DNA of 64,000 bases from Malachius bipustulatus (taxonomy: Eukaryota; Arthropoda; Insecta; Coleoptera; Melyridae). Positions within the stretch are counted from its first letter, which is position 1. Each line of letters begins with the position of its first letter. The notes under the pieces are model-generated. The model worked only from the letters and a program-made list of their open reading frames with translations, made no database searches and had not been told where the DNA came from. Where the stretch lies: positions 15,624,001 through 15,688,000 of the forward strand of contig OU342631.1 in NCBI GenBank assembly GCA_910589415.1. The letters run 5' to 3'. Positions 1 through 11,520 of the stretch are shown one piece after another. The position numbers were made by a program, and so were the translations under genes.

Positions 1-13
1 TCACCTGCCCACG

Positions 14-47
14 ATATATATATATATATTTATATATATATATATTT
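14..47. repeat. TA-rich tract, left copy
   Basis: Alternating TA with single TT interruptions. About 30 bases (roughly 18-47) recur in the same order at 448-477, on the other side of the hammerhead inverted repeat. The pair could be a duplicated target or two parts of one microsatellite split by an insertion. Confidence 0.8.
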
Positions 48-106
48 ATATAGCTCATTAATAAAGTGCTTTCAATGGCAGACAGCACACGCAACCATCT
101 AGAGCC

Positions 107-169
107 CCTCGAAGCTGCAGACGGACCGTTTCGGTCTTTTTATGACCTCATCAGTACAGCATATCGAGA
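107..169 (-). ncRNA. Type I hammerhead ribozyme, minus strand (mirror copy)
   Basis: This is the exact reverse complement of the plus-strand ribozyme. The core CUGAUGA reads on the minus strand at 154-148, stem II and GAAA follow, and predicted cleavage lies 3' of the minus-strand C opposite position 120. The two ribozymes are head to head, so transcripts of either strand can contain one. Confidence 0.87.
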
Positions 170-255
170 TGGAATCCAGAGGCTACGATGCTGTCCGCCA
201 TCAAAAGCTAGGCCTTTGTATCCATGGCGGACAGCATCGTAGCCTCTGGATTCCA

Positions 256-318
256 TCTCGATATGCTGTACTGATGAGGTCATAAAAAGACCGAAACGGT
301 CCGTCTGCAGCTTCGAGG
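256..318 (+). ncRNA. Type I hammerhead ribozyme, plus strand
   Basis: All core parts are present in order. Stem I is 256-261 with 313-318 and 265-270 with 306-311, around an internal loop (262-264 / 312). The CUGAUGA core is 271-277. Stem II is GGUC 278-281 with GACC 289-292 and a 7-base loop. GAAA is 293-296. Stem III is very short: A296-U304, C297-G303, G298-C302 with a 3-base loop. The cleavage-site triplet is GUC 303-305, so self-cleavage is predicted after C305. A very short stem III with an internal loop in stem I is known from hammerheads of Penelope-like and other small retroelements. Activity is inferred from the complete core. Confidence 0.88.
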
Positions 319-440
319 GGCTCTAGATGGTTGCGTGTGCTGTCTGCCATTGAAAGCACTTTATTAATGAGCTTTAAATGCCCGAAAATTATATTTTCAT
401 GATTTATAATCACGGCTCTAATAAAACTTTCATATTTGTA

Positions 441-477
441 TATTTATATATATATATATTTATATATATATATATTT
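441..477. repeat. TA-rich tract, right copy
   Basis: Same TA/TT pattern as 14-47, beginning about 70 bases past the end of the inverted repeat. The 70 bases between (374-440) have no partner on the left, so the inserted unit, if it is one, is asymmetric. Confidence 0.75.
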
Positions 478-1122
478 CTCCAAAATCGCGAAATTTCGAT
501 TTTCAAAACGCTCCTGTAGCTTTATCTTTCAAGATTAGTGAATGAAATTTTGGATCCTTGTAAAGCTTTGGAACGACGTTAGATTTTCGTTGAAAAAAAT
601 TCCTAAAGTCGCGTTACTTCTACAGGCTGTCCTTTCAAAATTCCCCATATCCCGTTTTTGTCATCTCATTTCAGGTCGCAGTTTTCAATCTAGGGGACTG
701 AAATTTTTGTGGGAGTAAGATATATATAAGAACTGGTCTGGTATTGTACTTGAGCAAAATCGGCCGAGCCGTTTCAAAATGGCGGCCATTTGAATTTTTG
801 GAAAAATTGCTTTTTTTTTAACCCCTGTATGAGTAAGATGGAAAAATAACTTTGAAACTAAATCAACATGATTGGAGGAAAATTAATTGAAATTTGATTT
901 AATGTTATAAAATTTGCATTACTTTTATTAATAAGCCAGTGGCGTGGGTAGGAAAAGGGTAAAAATCGCTAAATTTCTCTAACAATTTATGAGCACATTT
1001 TTGAAGGAATTAAATTGAAATTTTCACAGTAGGCAACTGTACTAATAGCCTCTAGCCCTTAAAAATTTCAAGAAGTAAATAACAAAAATGGCGGAGTTAT
1101 TTGAATTTTTTTTACATGATGT
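476..1122. repeat. Family A interspersed repeat, unit 1
   Basis: First of three diverged direct copies. Anchors shared with unit 2 include cgctcctgtagct (509 and 1145) and aagccagtgg (933 and 1564), giving a period near 630 bases. No coding capacity. The repeated phrase aaaatggcgg(c/a)g adds short GC-richer patches. A minus-strand relative lies at 39840-40330, so this is an interspersed family rather than a local duplication only. Confidence 0.85.
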
Positions 1123-1757
1123 TTATTTCTCTAAAATTTTAAAAACGCTCCTGTAGCTTCACCTTTCAAGATTAATGAACGAAATTTTTTACTTTTGTGA
1201 AACTTAGAGATGACGTTTGATTTTCGTAAAAATAATTTTCCTAAAGTTTTGTTACTTTTACAGGGTGTCCCTCCAAATTTCCAAAAAAAAACCGGTCATG
1301 GAGGCACGGTTTCTGGTCGCAGTTTTCAATTTAGGGGGCTGAAATTTTTTTTGTAGTAATATAACTGCAAGTAGTCGGTCTTGAGTAAAATCGGAATAGC
1401 CGTTCCAAAATGGCTGCCTTTTAAATTTTAGGAAAAATTGATAGATTTTGAACCTCTAAATAAGCAAGTTAGAAACAAAAACTTTTAAGCAAAATTAGCA
1501 TTATTGGAAGAATCGTTATTGAAATTTGAGTTATTGCAATAAAATTTGCATTTTTTTATTATTAAGCCAGTGGCATGGGTAGGAAAAGGGTAAAAAAGGC
1601 TAAATTTCTATAGCCGTTTATTCTATTTTTCTATTTTTGTACGAATCGAACTGAAATTTTTCCAATAGATAACTATACTAATAACCCTTAACTCTGAAAA
1701 TTTTCAAGAAGCAAATAAGAAAAATGGCGGAGATATTCGAATAATTTTTAAATTATG
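1123..1757. repeat. Family A interspersed repeat, unit 2
   Basis: Same order of blocks as unit 1 with many substitutions and small indels. Contains a TACAGGGTGTCC phrase at 1259 where unit 1 has a diverged form (631), so in this family that phrase is internal rather than terminal. Confidence 0.85.
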
Positions 1758-2060
1758 TTTATTCCTCTAAAATTTCAAATTTTCAGTTTTCAAAGCTCCC
1801 TTTTCACTTTTTCAGTTCTATTGATGGTAGTGTAAAAAATAGTATTTTTTAGGTAAAGTCAGCCAGTGGCGGGCAAAGGAAAAGGGGCAAAATTGTTCAG
1901 TTTTACCATTTATTTTGGTTTTGTTAAATTTAAAAATCCATTCTAAGGCACGTTTTCAAACGAAGTGAAATGCAATTTTCACAGTAAACCACTACGCTAA
2001 TATGACCTGACAAGGGAAAATTTCAGAAAGCCAATTTAAAAAGCGGTCAAAATATTCATA
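1758..2060. repeat. Family A interspersed repeat, unit 3 (internally deleted)
   Basis: Starts like the other units (gtttattcctctaaaattt) and then jumps at about 1855 to the agccagtggcgggcaaagg block, missing roughly 400 bases of the unit. It fades out at about 2060 after the block matching aaaatggcggag in the other units. Confidence 0.7.
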
Positions 2061-4995
2061 AATTGGATCGCATAAAAATACACTATTTCTGCGATTGATG
2101 CGCAAGAAGGTTTTTTGACATTGTACTTGTCAATTCATTTTTGTTACTGAACTGTGTTACAAAGGTCTTCTCAAAGTTGTATTTCCAAGTGATTGAGTAC
2201 CTAGGGGTGTTAGTAAAGTATTTCTTATTAGGTAGGTAGTATTGTTCCCTTTTCCAATACTAATCCTGTTTCTTCTCTAGCCATTCTATTAAATATAAGC
2301 CCTTTTTTGCCGCAATTTGCACCACTAGTAGGTGTGGTGATGTGAGGCTTAGGATTACGTACGCATACGTACGCAAGTCTTTTGCAAGAATTTTCCTAGC
2401 AGTCTTCTTCATAGTTCCGTCTATTTGGGATTCATTTCAGTTAGTATCGTCGTCAACTTGACAGAAAAATAGTTCTTCAGATCTGAAGATCTTCCAACCA
2501 CTTAAAATGCAGCAGTCAACTTGATAAGATCAGAGTCAAATGTGCTGTCTTCTTACTCGACTTGTCAAAGAAGACCTCGACTTGGATCAAGTTGAGAATT
2601 TTTTTCAAAAGTTCCAAATTGTAAAGCTCTAAACTTTTTATAAGACCATGCCTATAGTTTGATTAAAAAAGAGTAAATTTTTGTTTTTTATCGAGATTCA
2701 AACATACGTGAACTGAATGCAAGATACGATTATTTGTTTGGGCGACCTTTCCCAGCAAGGCGGTTTGCATTGGCAAATTTTATAGAGGTGAAATTAATGA
2801 AACTACTAGAATAGAACCGTTCTGAGATTCGGGGAGTACTATCTCGGTTATATTGAGAGGTTCGATATTCTGGAACTGCTTGTCGTCAACTATCTAACCT
2901 ACTTGGCTTCGAAATTTACATAAAGCTTAATGTGGACATCTACCTTCATACTCCCATCATAACTCAAGAGGTCAACAGGATTCAAAATAAATCCTCCTTG
3001 AGCTTTTTTATTTTTCACAATGATTGTAAAAAATTAAGATAGCAACAATTGAAACCTGACAGGGACTTGTTTTTCTGTGAGACACGTAGGTTCTGGCAAG
3101 GTCAGATTAGTGTATTTGTTAAATTATTCACAAAATTTACGTAGGGGCTTTAGCCGTTGTATAACATAATCTAAAATATACTTAACGAGAAGTGATTAAC
3201 ACTGTTAGACAGTAAAGAGGAGACATATTTCCTTTTCCTTTGATGTGACGATGTTTTTATTATAAATTCGCTCACCTTTAGGTTAAATATAACTGTATAG
3301 AAGTCAGGACATACGGTAGGTAGGTATATGATAAATGAGTTCTGTAATGAAATAGTAAATTTTCGAGTGCATTTATTAAAGTTAAGTTATTCTAGTGCTT
3401 TCAAACGAGAGAATTTTTCAACTGTAACACGAATGTATATAAACCCGTTTCCGGGGACTTTTCATCTTTTCATTCATTGCTCTTTTTCATGCTGTCCAGA
3501 CAGAAGAGTGGAACATTATTAGCCCTAACTTAATCAACCCCGGTCTCCATATATTTTTTTCCTCCCGCGGTGTCTGTTTGCACATATTTAGCATGGCAGA
3601 CAAAGGTCCGCTGCCGCCGACGATATGCTATCTCTTGGACTATTTGCGAATTTCGCCGCGGTCACGGCTACGGCCGAGGGAATATATGACGGCCATTTAC
3701 GAAATGAAGCGCCACTACAAATAAAAATGTTATCCTCCCGCGTGCTATAAATTATGATGAAGAGCCTTGTTACATTCGTGAACTCTCTCGCAGGACTCGA
3801 ACGCCGAAATCTAAACCAAATTCGATTTGATTCGAATAATATCCTGTGTTTAGCTGAGGCGGCAGATGTGAATTTACTTTGCTGAATATGTTTTTCCTTA
3901 CGTAAGAAACTAGACCCTGTTCCATGGATTCGGATGTATGAGGGCAAGCTACTTACGGAGTTATAAATATTTCAGTGAGGAGAAAATGGGGCGCTTTAGG
4001 GAATCAAAATGAAATCTCATCATTCCATCTCTGAATATAAACTCCGATAATTCGGCGTGATTACTGCACGACAGTAAACTCCATGCATCATATGAAGTTA
4101 GGATGTTCAACCTTTTAAACTGGGAATAAAAAATGAAAATTTAAGTAAATATAAAAAAAATACAGACTGAACTCTGAGAAAATAAGTTTATAATAAACTT
4201 ACTTGTTTGTTAATCTGCACTTTAGGAATGGCGATTGTAGAATCAATGCGGTAATTACCCGGAACTTCAATTTATGTGTAACGTGCAGATGACGTTAAAT
4301 AAAGACAGTGTTCTCTAGACAGCCGTATGAATAACATTACACTTCTTACAGAGTTCCTTAAACTCATAATAGTCTCTCTGTCGTCGGTTATCGAAACGGA
4401 GCCAGAAGAAAACAAAATATTACCAACAGAAATTTAAATAGCAAAGAGTCAACCGATTCATCTGGAACTGAATTAAATAAATCACTAACTATATTTGGAT
4501 CAAAACCGTTAAACTTTCCACAGGAAAAACCGGCTGATATTTTTTATTAATTTGATTTCAATTCGTTCTAGATCTGGAAAGTCTATTTAAATTATTATTG
4601 AAGAAATGACGACAGAACTAGAATGAAAAATTAAACAGGATAAGGAAATTGAGTACGAGAATGATCTAGGAGATTTGATCGCGTTATTATTGCTCATTTT
4701 AAGTGTCCGCAAGTGATAAAGTGGGTACCAATTTTTTCTTTCGAGATAGAAATCCGAATGTCAAGCTTTACTGGGTACCTATCTGTCTGAGTGTCCTGCT
4801 TTTGATCAATGGTCTAGAAATAATTAAGGGCCGTCTTAACCATTGGGCTTATAGCAGGTCTATAGGGCAGGGGAGCAAAAAATTTAGTATTGGTTGGAAA
4901 ATAAAGAAAATATATTTGGCGCTGAACTTAGTTCAAGGACAATAATAATTAACTTGAAAATCGAACCTATAGGTACATTTCCCAACGTAGCAATA
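2061..4995. other. No gene seen; contains a small GC-richer island near 3.6 kb
   Basis: No repeat partner or protein similarity recognised. At 3593-3724 a 43-codon plus-strand ATG frame sits in a GC-richer patch (about 3565-3730); see findings. Other open frames here are short and overlap on both strands, as expected by chance. Confidence 0.6.
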
Positions 4996-5653
4996 CAGGG
5001 CTCCCAAAATCTATCTCCAAATATGGGCAACTTTTTTATTTTGCCAGATTAAAAGTCGGTTAAAAGGGCAAAGTTGGGAACAATTTGATGCTTATTAAGA
5101 ATCGGGAACTATGAAAAATTTAGCCATTACTGAAATATGTGAAACAACTGAAAAATTGGTATTTCTTATCTATGCCATATCTTTTTTATTATTGATAATG
5201 AATTGATTATTTTCGGTAGGTTTACATAAGTCATAAAAAGCTATCCAGTCGACATTACAAAAATTTTCAAAGGCGACTAGATCTCAGAATATTCATAGCC
5301 AAGTTTTGTTGTTCTTATGACCGGCTTATTGAAAAACACAAGTTGACTCTGAAAATTCTGGGATTTAGTTGGCTTTAAAAATTTCTGAAATGTCAAATGG
5401 ATAGCTTTTAGCGACTTATGTAAACCTACGAAAAATCATCAATTAATTATTAACAATAAAAAAGATATGGCTAAAATAAGAAGTTCAATTTTTCAGTTTT
5501 TTCAGCATATGTCAGTAATGGCAGATTTTTTCAAAAAACTTGGTTCCCCATTTCTTAATAAGCATTAAATTGTGCCCAACTTTGCCCATTTAACCGACTC
5601 TGTATCTCTATAAATAAGAAAGTTGCCCATATTGAGAAATTTTGGGAACTCTG
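4996..5653. mobile_element. Palindromic TA-flanked element (foldback MITE), 658 bp
   Basis: Left end CAGGGCTCCCAAAAT mirrors the right end (CAGAGTTCCCAAAAT on the minus strand), and the arms match imperfectly almost to the centre near 5325. TA dinucleotides flank both ends (4994-4995 and 5654-5655), as for Tc1/mariner-type insertions. No coding capacity. Ends resemble those of the palindromes at 30064, 35483, 42529 and 56870. Confidence 0.8.
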
Positions 5654-5655
5654 TA

Positions 5656-8600
5656 TAGCTCTGTGCTTTTTTTTATGTTAAAACATCTTTTTCGATCTTC
5701 GAAATTTTTCCAAAAGATCGGCGATAGATCTTTTTCTGCAATTTTGTATAATTTTGTATAAGACCCTGTATATTTCTTGCATTCGTGTAGATATTTAATT
5801 ATTAGTTCTTATATCTAAGTAAATTAACTACAGGGAAACTTCGTGACCTTGAACTTTGAAATTTTTTTCTGATGAGCATCTCAAAAACAACCTCCCCTTT
5901 CCTTGTGAGACTTTATTATAGCGAAATTGAAAATCTAAACTGCACTAATTTTACAATCCATAAGCCGCCACTGCCCAACTCCATAGCTAGCCGTCTTGAG
6001 CATTTTCTTATAAAGAGGAGCGCATTATTTTGAATAGCCCACAAGTGCTGAATATCTAAAGACGGCCTTCTCTAGAAAACATGACATGTTTTTCAAATCC
6101 CTATATAAACTAAAATAGGGTGGCGCGAGAACTGAGAACTGACATATCACTCATTTTTTTTCGTATTTGTAGGTAGGTACCTACTCATCAAAAATATAAT
6201 AATTATGCAGAATACAAATTAAAATAAAAAATTGAATTGGAAATTATTATAAATATGAAATGACACTGCGTTTCAGGACAGTGTAATAAGATTTGGCAGG
6301 TTATTAATCCAAGACACTTAGTCGGAAAATCTTTCCAAATTAATATCATTCTTGGCAACAGTCTGACATGTCTCTAACAAAATACCCTCATTCTTTAATG
6401 CATTGTGAAGTGGTGCGGAAGATAATTTATTCCCCAGCTATTAAAAGGGCTGACATTTTCTGACCTACAAATCTATTGTGATGTAAATATTGAATTTTAT
6501 GAAGCGTCCGTCTGGAGTCTGGAAATGCGTTATTGACCTTGATGATCCAGACTTTCCAGCCATATTTAATACAATGTTGCGGCTAAGGCTACAGTTTGGA
6601 GTTTTATGGGATCTCCATAATAACATTTCTCAAGTTATACCTACAAAATATTATATTATAGAATAGAAGAATTCATGTGAAAGATAAAGTTTCCCGCGGA
6701 AACTGGAGGAATTCTTAAAATATTATTAAACCATAGCACTGTCGTAAAAGACAGCTCCGATTCGCTATACTCACTGCTCTTCTCCAAAAAATCCAATCTC
6801 GGTTTGTTTGGAGAAAATTTATTCAAGAGATTGAAATTTTACCTCATCAAACCTGAAGACTTTTTTCTAGTTTTAATATGCGTACCTAGAGATATAAAAA
6901 CGTGCATGTATAACTTTTTAGTAATAATGGTGAACATTTTTATTAAATCGTGACACCATCGAGCCTGAAAAATGAGAAAATAAAAAAGGATCATTAACAA
7001 CCATTGTTAACAACCCTTTCTAAAAGGACGTCGTGTTTCAATTCACGGACCTTAGATCAAACAGAAGAGAAGGAACGCGTGAGAAGTTGAGAATAAGATA
7101 GGTCAGATGACATATACGGGCGGCAAGCCTCTCCTGCATACTATCTGAATTTTCATCTATTACCTCTTATCTTACCTGCTATCTTCATAATTAGAAGCTA
7201 AATCGTTTCTACTAAATTATCTTAACCACATTCGCGTTCAAGACCGAAGGACCAACGAGTGTTTATCTCCGTTTCGAGAATTTACGCATCTAAGAAGATA
7301 CTCGCGAACGGCTGCCATATTGCTGTAGCTTGATACGCAGTAACTGAGGGAAAGTAAATTTCCCTTTCCTTTCTTTCTTTTTTATTGAAGTGGGGAGAGA
7401 GTGTCACGTTAGAGTACTAGTTTGGCACCTAACCGGATCTCTCTATTTTGAGGTGTTGAGAGAAAAACTATCTACCGTTTTAAAATTTATAACCTTGCTG
7501 TTTTTCTTCCTCAAACTATACACTTTTGGGTTAACAGTTTTATCTATTTTTTTTTTCTCTCTCTCACGACACCCCCACAGGCCAATGGACTTATTCCAAC
7601 CATGATTCCTATCAAGAATTTTGAGAAGAGCCCCCAGAAATTAAAGTTGATTTTGATCGGTTTCGTAGAACTATACAGCGTTTAGTGCGACGGAGACACG
7701 CGAATTGTAGAAAGAAAAAAGGGTAGCGTCAGATAAGAATAAGAACTCAAAAACAAGTTAAAACTCTTCAACAAGTATTTGAAGAACACGCACCTTCCAA
7801 TTGTTTGGATTTATCTGCAGACATGCTTATTTCTACTCGAGACAATTTGATAAAAAATTTTGTGGATCATCACACAAAATTTCTTCGTAATTTTAGGTAA
7901 TTTTGTAAAATTCATATTGCGTCTTAAGATAACAATTTTGTTGAGTCTGCTATTTTTAAATTTCACCCTTTTAATAGTTTGTAGGTATTTAAAACACCTC
8001 AGCTAAGTATAAACAACCCCATAATACCATGCGAAATGTATTGTAAATCGGGCAATGAATCAGGGATCCAATCTCTTTACAGGGGCAGTTTCAGTTTTTC
8101 AGCACATCGACGGGGGTTGTCTGAGAGTTGTTTACCTTCCACGATAGGATTTCGTAACAGACACGTAAATCTGGAGTGAATAAAACAAGCCAAACGACAT
8201 TATTTTCCGGAGTTTGCGAGGGTGAGTAGAAAACGTCGGGACAAATTCAAATGGGAGGACGAGAAACACTATCGTGGTGAACTCCAGAACTAATCAAGCT
8301 AATCTACTGTATTTACTGGCCTAGTAGTGGCGCTAAATCCGATTTTGAGCCGGCGAAATGAAATGCGGAACCTCTCAGCTCCCGTACATTTCATACTTAA
8401 TTGTGTTAGTTTGCTATTGGCCGTCCATAGAGGGGTTGAGATTAATTCAGTAGTTATGCTGAAGCTGAAGCCTGGACCTTCCTCGCTCATTGCGATAGGG
8501 ATAGATGATCTGTTTGGAATATGTATCCAGACTATCCGGGTTGATGAAGAATTAATGAGAATAACCAACTGACCACTGAAATAACCCCTAATCTTATAGA

Positions 8601-9132
8601 GGAGTAAACACGTAAATAGTCCGATTAGTTAAACTACCACTGATCAATAAGTGAACTTTAATTCACACTAAAATGGTCAAGACACGATTTCTCTCAATAA
8701 ATCTGCACATTTACTTGTCATCTCTTTGCCAGCAGCTATATTGTAACTATAATTTGACTATTATTGATGTCTACTCTTCCCATATGAATGGAATAAAAAT
8801 TCGTTAAAAATACGGACTGTTCGATCCTCAGCCCTCAGAAGATGATACTCTAGCCAGAATAGTTAGTGAGTATTGACCACAATGATTATCTAAAAAGCTC
8901 CAGGTGAAAAAAACACCGTTTTATGACGTCTTTCAACACCAGAGAGTTAATTTTTTAATACATAGGCCCCGGCAAAAAGTAGGTAATTAAATGACAACTG
9001 GCTCGTGTGGGGTTTTATGTGTTCTAATGTCCCTAATGAGCGCGTCCCAAGGTGGTGGATAAGGGAATAGCCTTCCCAAAAACGTAAGGTATCGAAATTT
9101 AGTGCGAACCAGAAAAGAACCAACAAAAAATA
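5656..9132. other. No gene seen
   Basis: AT-rich sequence without a recognised repeat or coding signal. A region at 8290-8580 is open on both strands in overlapping frames (89 and 81 codons) but has no recognisable domain. Around 7220-7330 the base composition is somewhat GC-richer. Confidence 0.55.
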
Positions 9133-10392
9133 ATGGCGGAACAAATCACAGAGCCCAGTAAGATAGGATCAATACCACAGATCCAGAATCCCGACCTGAC
9201 CTAGTGCCAGGCTGGACCACGGCTTCTGGGAGGGGGGGGGGGGACAATGTAACGCCAAAAAGACGTCGTGGGAGATCTTACAGACCACACAACTACCATG
9301 GAGAATGTTCGATCGAACCATGACAGCGAAGCATCGGCGGGAACGACTGGAACCGCGACAAAATTCTAAGGATTACTAATATTGAATTGCAGATCATAAA
9401 AGAAAGGAAAGAAATACTTTCGGGTGCCCAGAAACGGAGACTCCGAATAGAACGAAAAAATTGCTGCTGGGGCATGAATTGAAAAACGCAACCAACAGCA
9501 AAGAAATAAGAGAGAAACCCAACAGCGAGAAGAGATTCCGGGACGACTCTAAAACTCCACCCCAAGTCTCGAAGAGAGCGAACGGCAACAGCGGTCCATT
9601 ACTGTCTAGCAAGGCGTCCAGTAAGACGACGAACCCTAAGGGGAGCTACAGCGAGGCAGTGTCTGGACTTAGGATGGCGGTGATAGACCGACGTCATCCT
9701 AAATTCACACTGGATCAGGGGAAGGCAGAACTGATCCAGAAAAAGCTTATACATGTGATAGATAGCCATACCTTCGGCAAGCAACATTCATTTCCTCTTC
9801 TTCGACTGCCTATTCATGTTATTGGATGTTGGTGGCCACATGACCAAACTTATCTCTGTCTCTGGGACTGTGAATACGCTTTCCAATTGATTTAATTCCG
9901 GTCCACTGTATTATATTTTCAGCCCATGACATTTGTTTCCTCTTCTTCCTTCAAACTTGCTATCCAACATTCATTACAATTCAAAAAAGTAACGTTTAGC
10001 GGAGGAGTTCTATGGAAACACTGCGCAAACTCACATAAAAACCTGACTCGCGGGAATGGATTAAACTCTGGGCTGGCTTTGGGAAAGGGCGGCCTGGACA
10101 ACAGTTGAGGCCAAACGCCTCCATGAGAGTCAAAGAGGCCAAGCGTTCTGGTGTTCATCCCAGGACGAGAGGAAGAAAAGGATAAGCGGTTTCATCCAAT
10201 AAGGATACGTTCAGAAATACAAAATCCAGTGCAAGACTTGAGAAGCTGGAGCAAAAAAAAAAACAAAAAAAAGCAAGGTATAATCCGGGGTTTTTCAATC
10301 GACGAAGCACCCTTGAGAGATCGCGTTTCCGAGCGTACTACAGTCTCGGAAGGGTAGCTTTCGGAGTGTTAAAGGGACTCGATGGCGGGTAA
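9133..10392 (+). pseudogene. LINE ORF1 remnant (DUF4780-like nucleic-acid-binding protein)
   Basis: ORF1 proteins of LOA-like LINEs bind the element RNA. Pieces lie in different frames: an ATG at 9133 starts MAEQITEPSK and stops after about 23 codons. A motif reading LSGAQKRRLR follows near 9416, typical of the ORF1 middle. A longer frame over 9461-9790 contains AVSGLRMAVIDRRHPKFTLD, matching the start of the DUF4780-type domain. FIPGREEEKD near 10153 and a C-terminal piece ending at TAA 10390-10392 complete it. About 9790-9975 looks like foreign or scrambled sequence. The stop overlaps the ORF2 ATG (10382) by 11 bases in another frame, a layout used by such LINEs to translate ORF2. Several frameshifts make it dead. 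Confidence 0.7.
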
Positions 10393-10585
10393 AATCAGGG
10401 TACTTCAAGTGAACCTCCGGTTTCAAGCGGAGGTGGGAGAATTAATCTACAGAATATCCTCGGAATCGCGCAGGACATGCATATATAGCCAAGAGAGGCC
10501 ACAATATATTTCCGCTAATAATACACTCTACATGGACCTAACCGTAGTAAAAATCCGTCTGGATCAAGACCTTAGGATAATCTGA
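10382..10585 (+). pseudogene. LINE ORF2 N-terminus (start of APE endonuclease)
   Basis: ATG at 10382 opens a 67-codon frame beginning MAGKIRVLQVNL, the characteristic first strand of the apurinic-endonuclease domain in LOA/I/R1-type ORF2 proteins; RISSES at about residue 24 also fits. The similarity fades by about 10500, and the rest of the endonuclease is missing before RT-like sequence resumes near 10660. It overlaps the ORF1 stop, as in an intact element. Confidence 0.65.
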
Positions 10586-10662
10586 TGACCTTGTTATACT
10601 AATCCAAGGTAAATTCAATGACACAATTAGGCCTTGCATGCAAAGAACGTAAATATCGTCAA

Positions 10663-11520
10663 CTAATTTACAGAGGAAGAGGGACTAAATATAAGTCTAT
10701 CCAAATCAACCATTATTGCGTTCACTAACCGAGGAAAATTGGAGGACATAGAACCACTAAACCTTCGGGACAGGAACGAACAAAAAATGTCGGGAGAGAT
10801 GAAATATCTTGGGGTAATCTTGAACTCAAATAAAAAGAACTCAACTGGAACCAACAGAGAGGCAGAATTAAGACAAGAGCAGAGACCACATTCATGATGG
10901 TCAGACGAACTTTTGGGGAAGCATGGGGATTAAAATCACATATGGTGCACTGAGCGTACACCAGTATAGAGTCAGAGTAATTAGACCAATTTTTCCACAT
11001 GCATCTTTGGTATTGTAAACAAAGATGCAACAAATTACCTGGATAAAAATGCTATTAGTGATTTTAGACCTCCCTCCACTTCATTTCATGATAATGGGAG
11101 AGGCATGAATCACATGATCAAGGCTGCAAAAAGAACCAAGAAAATCCGGCAAGAATGCGGAGCTTGGACCTAATAAAATAAGAAGCCATGTGGTAGTGGA
11201 CTGCTAGATGCAAAACCAGGCCATATGACTCCAAAATTCAAATTCCAAAAGAACTTTGAGGTAAGAAGCATGGATCGGGAGAAATGGAATGAACAAAAAA
11301 AAAAGCAACTGGGTGGTCGGAACAACCTGGTATACAGATGGGACAAAGACCGATTAAGGGACTGGAGCAATACAATGAGATGAATAACCCTCAACACATC
11401 ATATCTATTGGGCACTGGACAACTGTTTTTCAATCAGAAATATATGCCATGCTACACTGCGCAAGAGAGAATAACAAGACGGCCTATGTTTGAAACACAA
11501 TTAAACACATTCGCTATACA
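10663..11520 (+). pseudogene. LINE ORF2 remnant: RT thumb and RNase H
   Basis: From 10682 the plus strand reads GLNISLSKSTIIAFTNRGKL, then EMKYLGVILNS at about 10796, the end of the RT palm and thumb in RNase H-bearing LINEs. Frameshifts follow. At 11329 WYTDGTK gives the first catalytic Asp region of RNase H, then QSEIYAML near 11430 gives the Glu region. Everything after about 11520 is unrecognisable. The order matches the better-preserved copy at 32292-33673. Confidence 0.7.

Larger units (their letters stand above)
52..373. repeat. Perfect 150-bp inverted repeat (52-201 / 224-373) with 22-bp spacer
   Basis: Positions i and 425-i are complementary across 52-201 and 224-373. I compared the arms base by base and saw no mismatch. 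The 22-base spacer is 202-223. Complementarity stops at 51/374. Each arm carries a complete hammerhead ribozyme, so a transcript from either strand contains one sense ribozyme downstream of its own antisense. Arms this identical imply a recent origin, gene conversion or an assembly artefact. Hammerheads of this kind occur in Penelope-like elements and in small non-autonomous retroelements of animals; no coding part is seen here, so the element type is inferred. Confidence 0.95.
9133..11520 (+). mobile_element. Decayed RNase H-bearing LINE (LOA/I-like)
   Basis: Traces appear in the expected order: ORF1 (9133-10392), ORF2 start (10382-10585), RT thumb (10682-10860) and RNase H (11329-11490). 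Most of the endonuclease and RT palm are deleted. ORF1 of this type followed by APE endonuclease, RT and RNase H is typical of LOA/I-group LINEs of insects. Related copies are at 14670-16673 (minus) and 32290-33950 (plus). A run of 12 G at 9232-9243 lies within the ORF1 region. Confidence 0.8.

Noticed and set aside
1..480. The perfect palindrome as a long-read hairpin artefact
   Set aside because: Not fully excluded, but complementarity ends sharply at 150 bp on both sides in different flanks, which is not the usual form of a missed-adapter read. Listed as a check in the finding.
3588..3947. 119-codon minus frame as a gene
   Set aside because: It reads antisense to the GC-richer patch, and most of it has low-complexity Ser/Ala/Arg composition without a domain.
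9232..9243. Poly-G run as a functional element
   Set aside because: Like the run at 57758-57770, it is a simple homopolymer in LINE sequence and may even have length errors.
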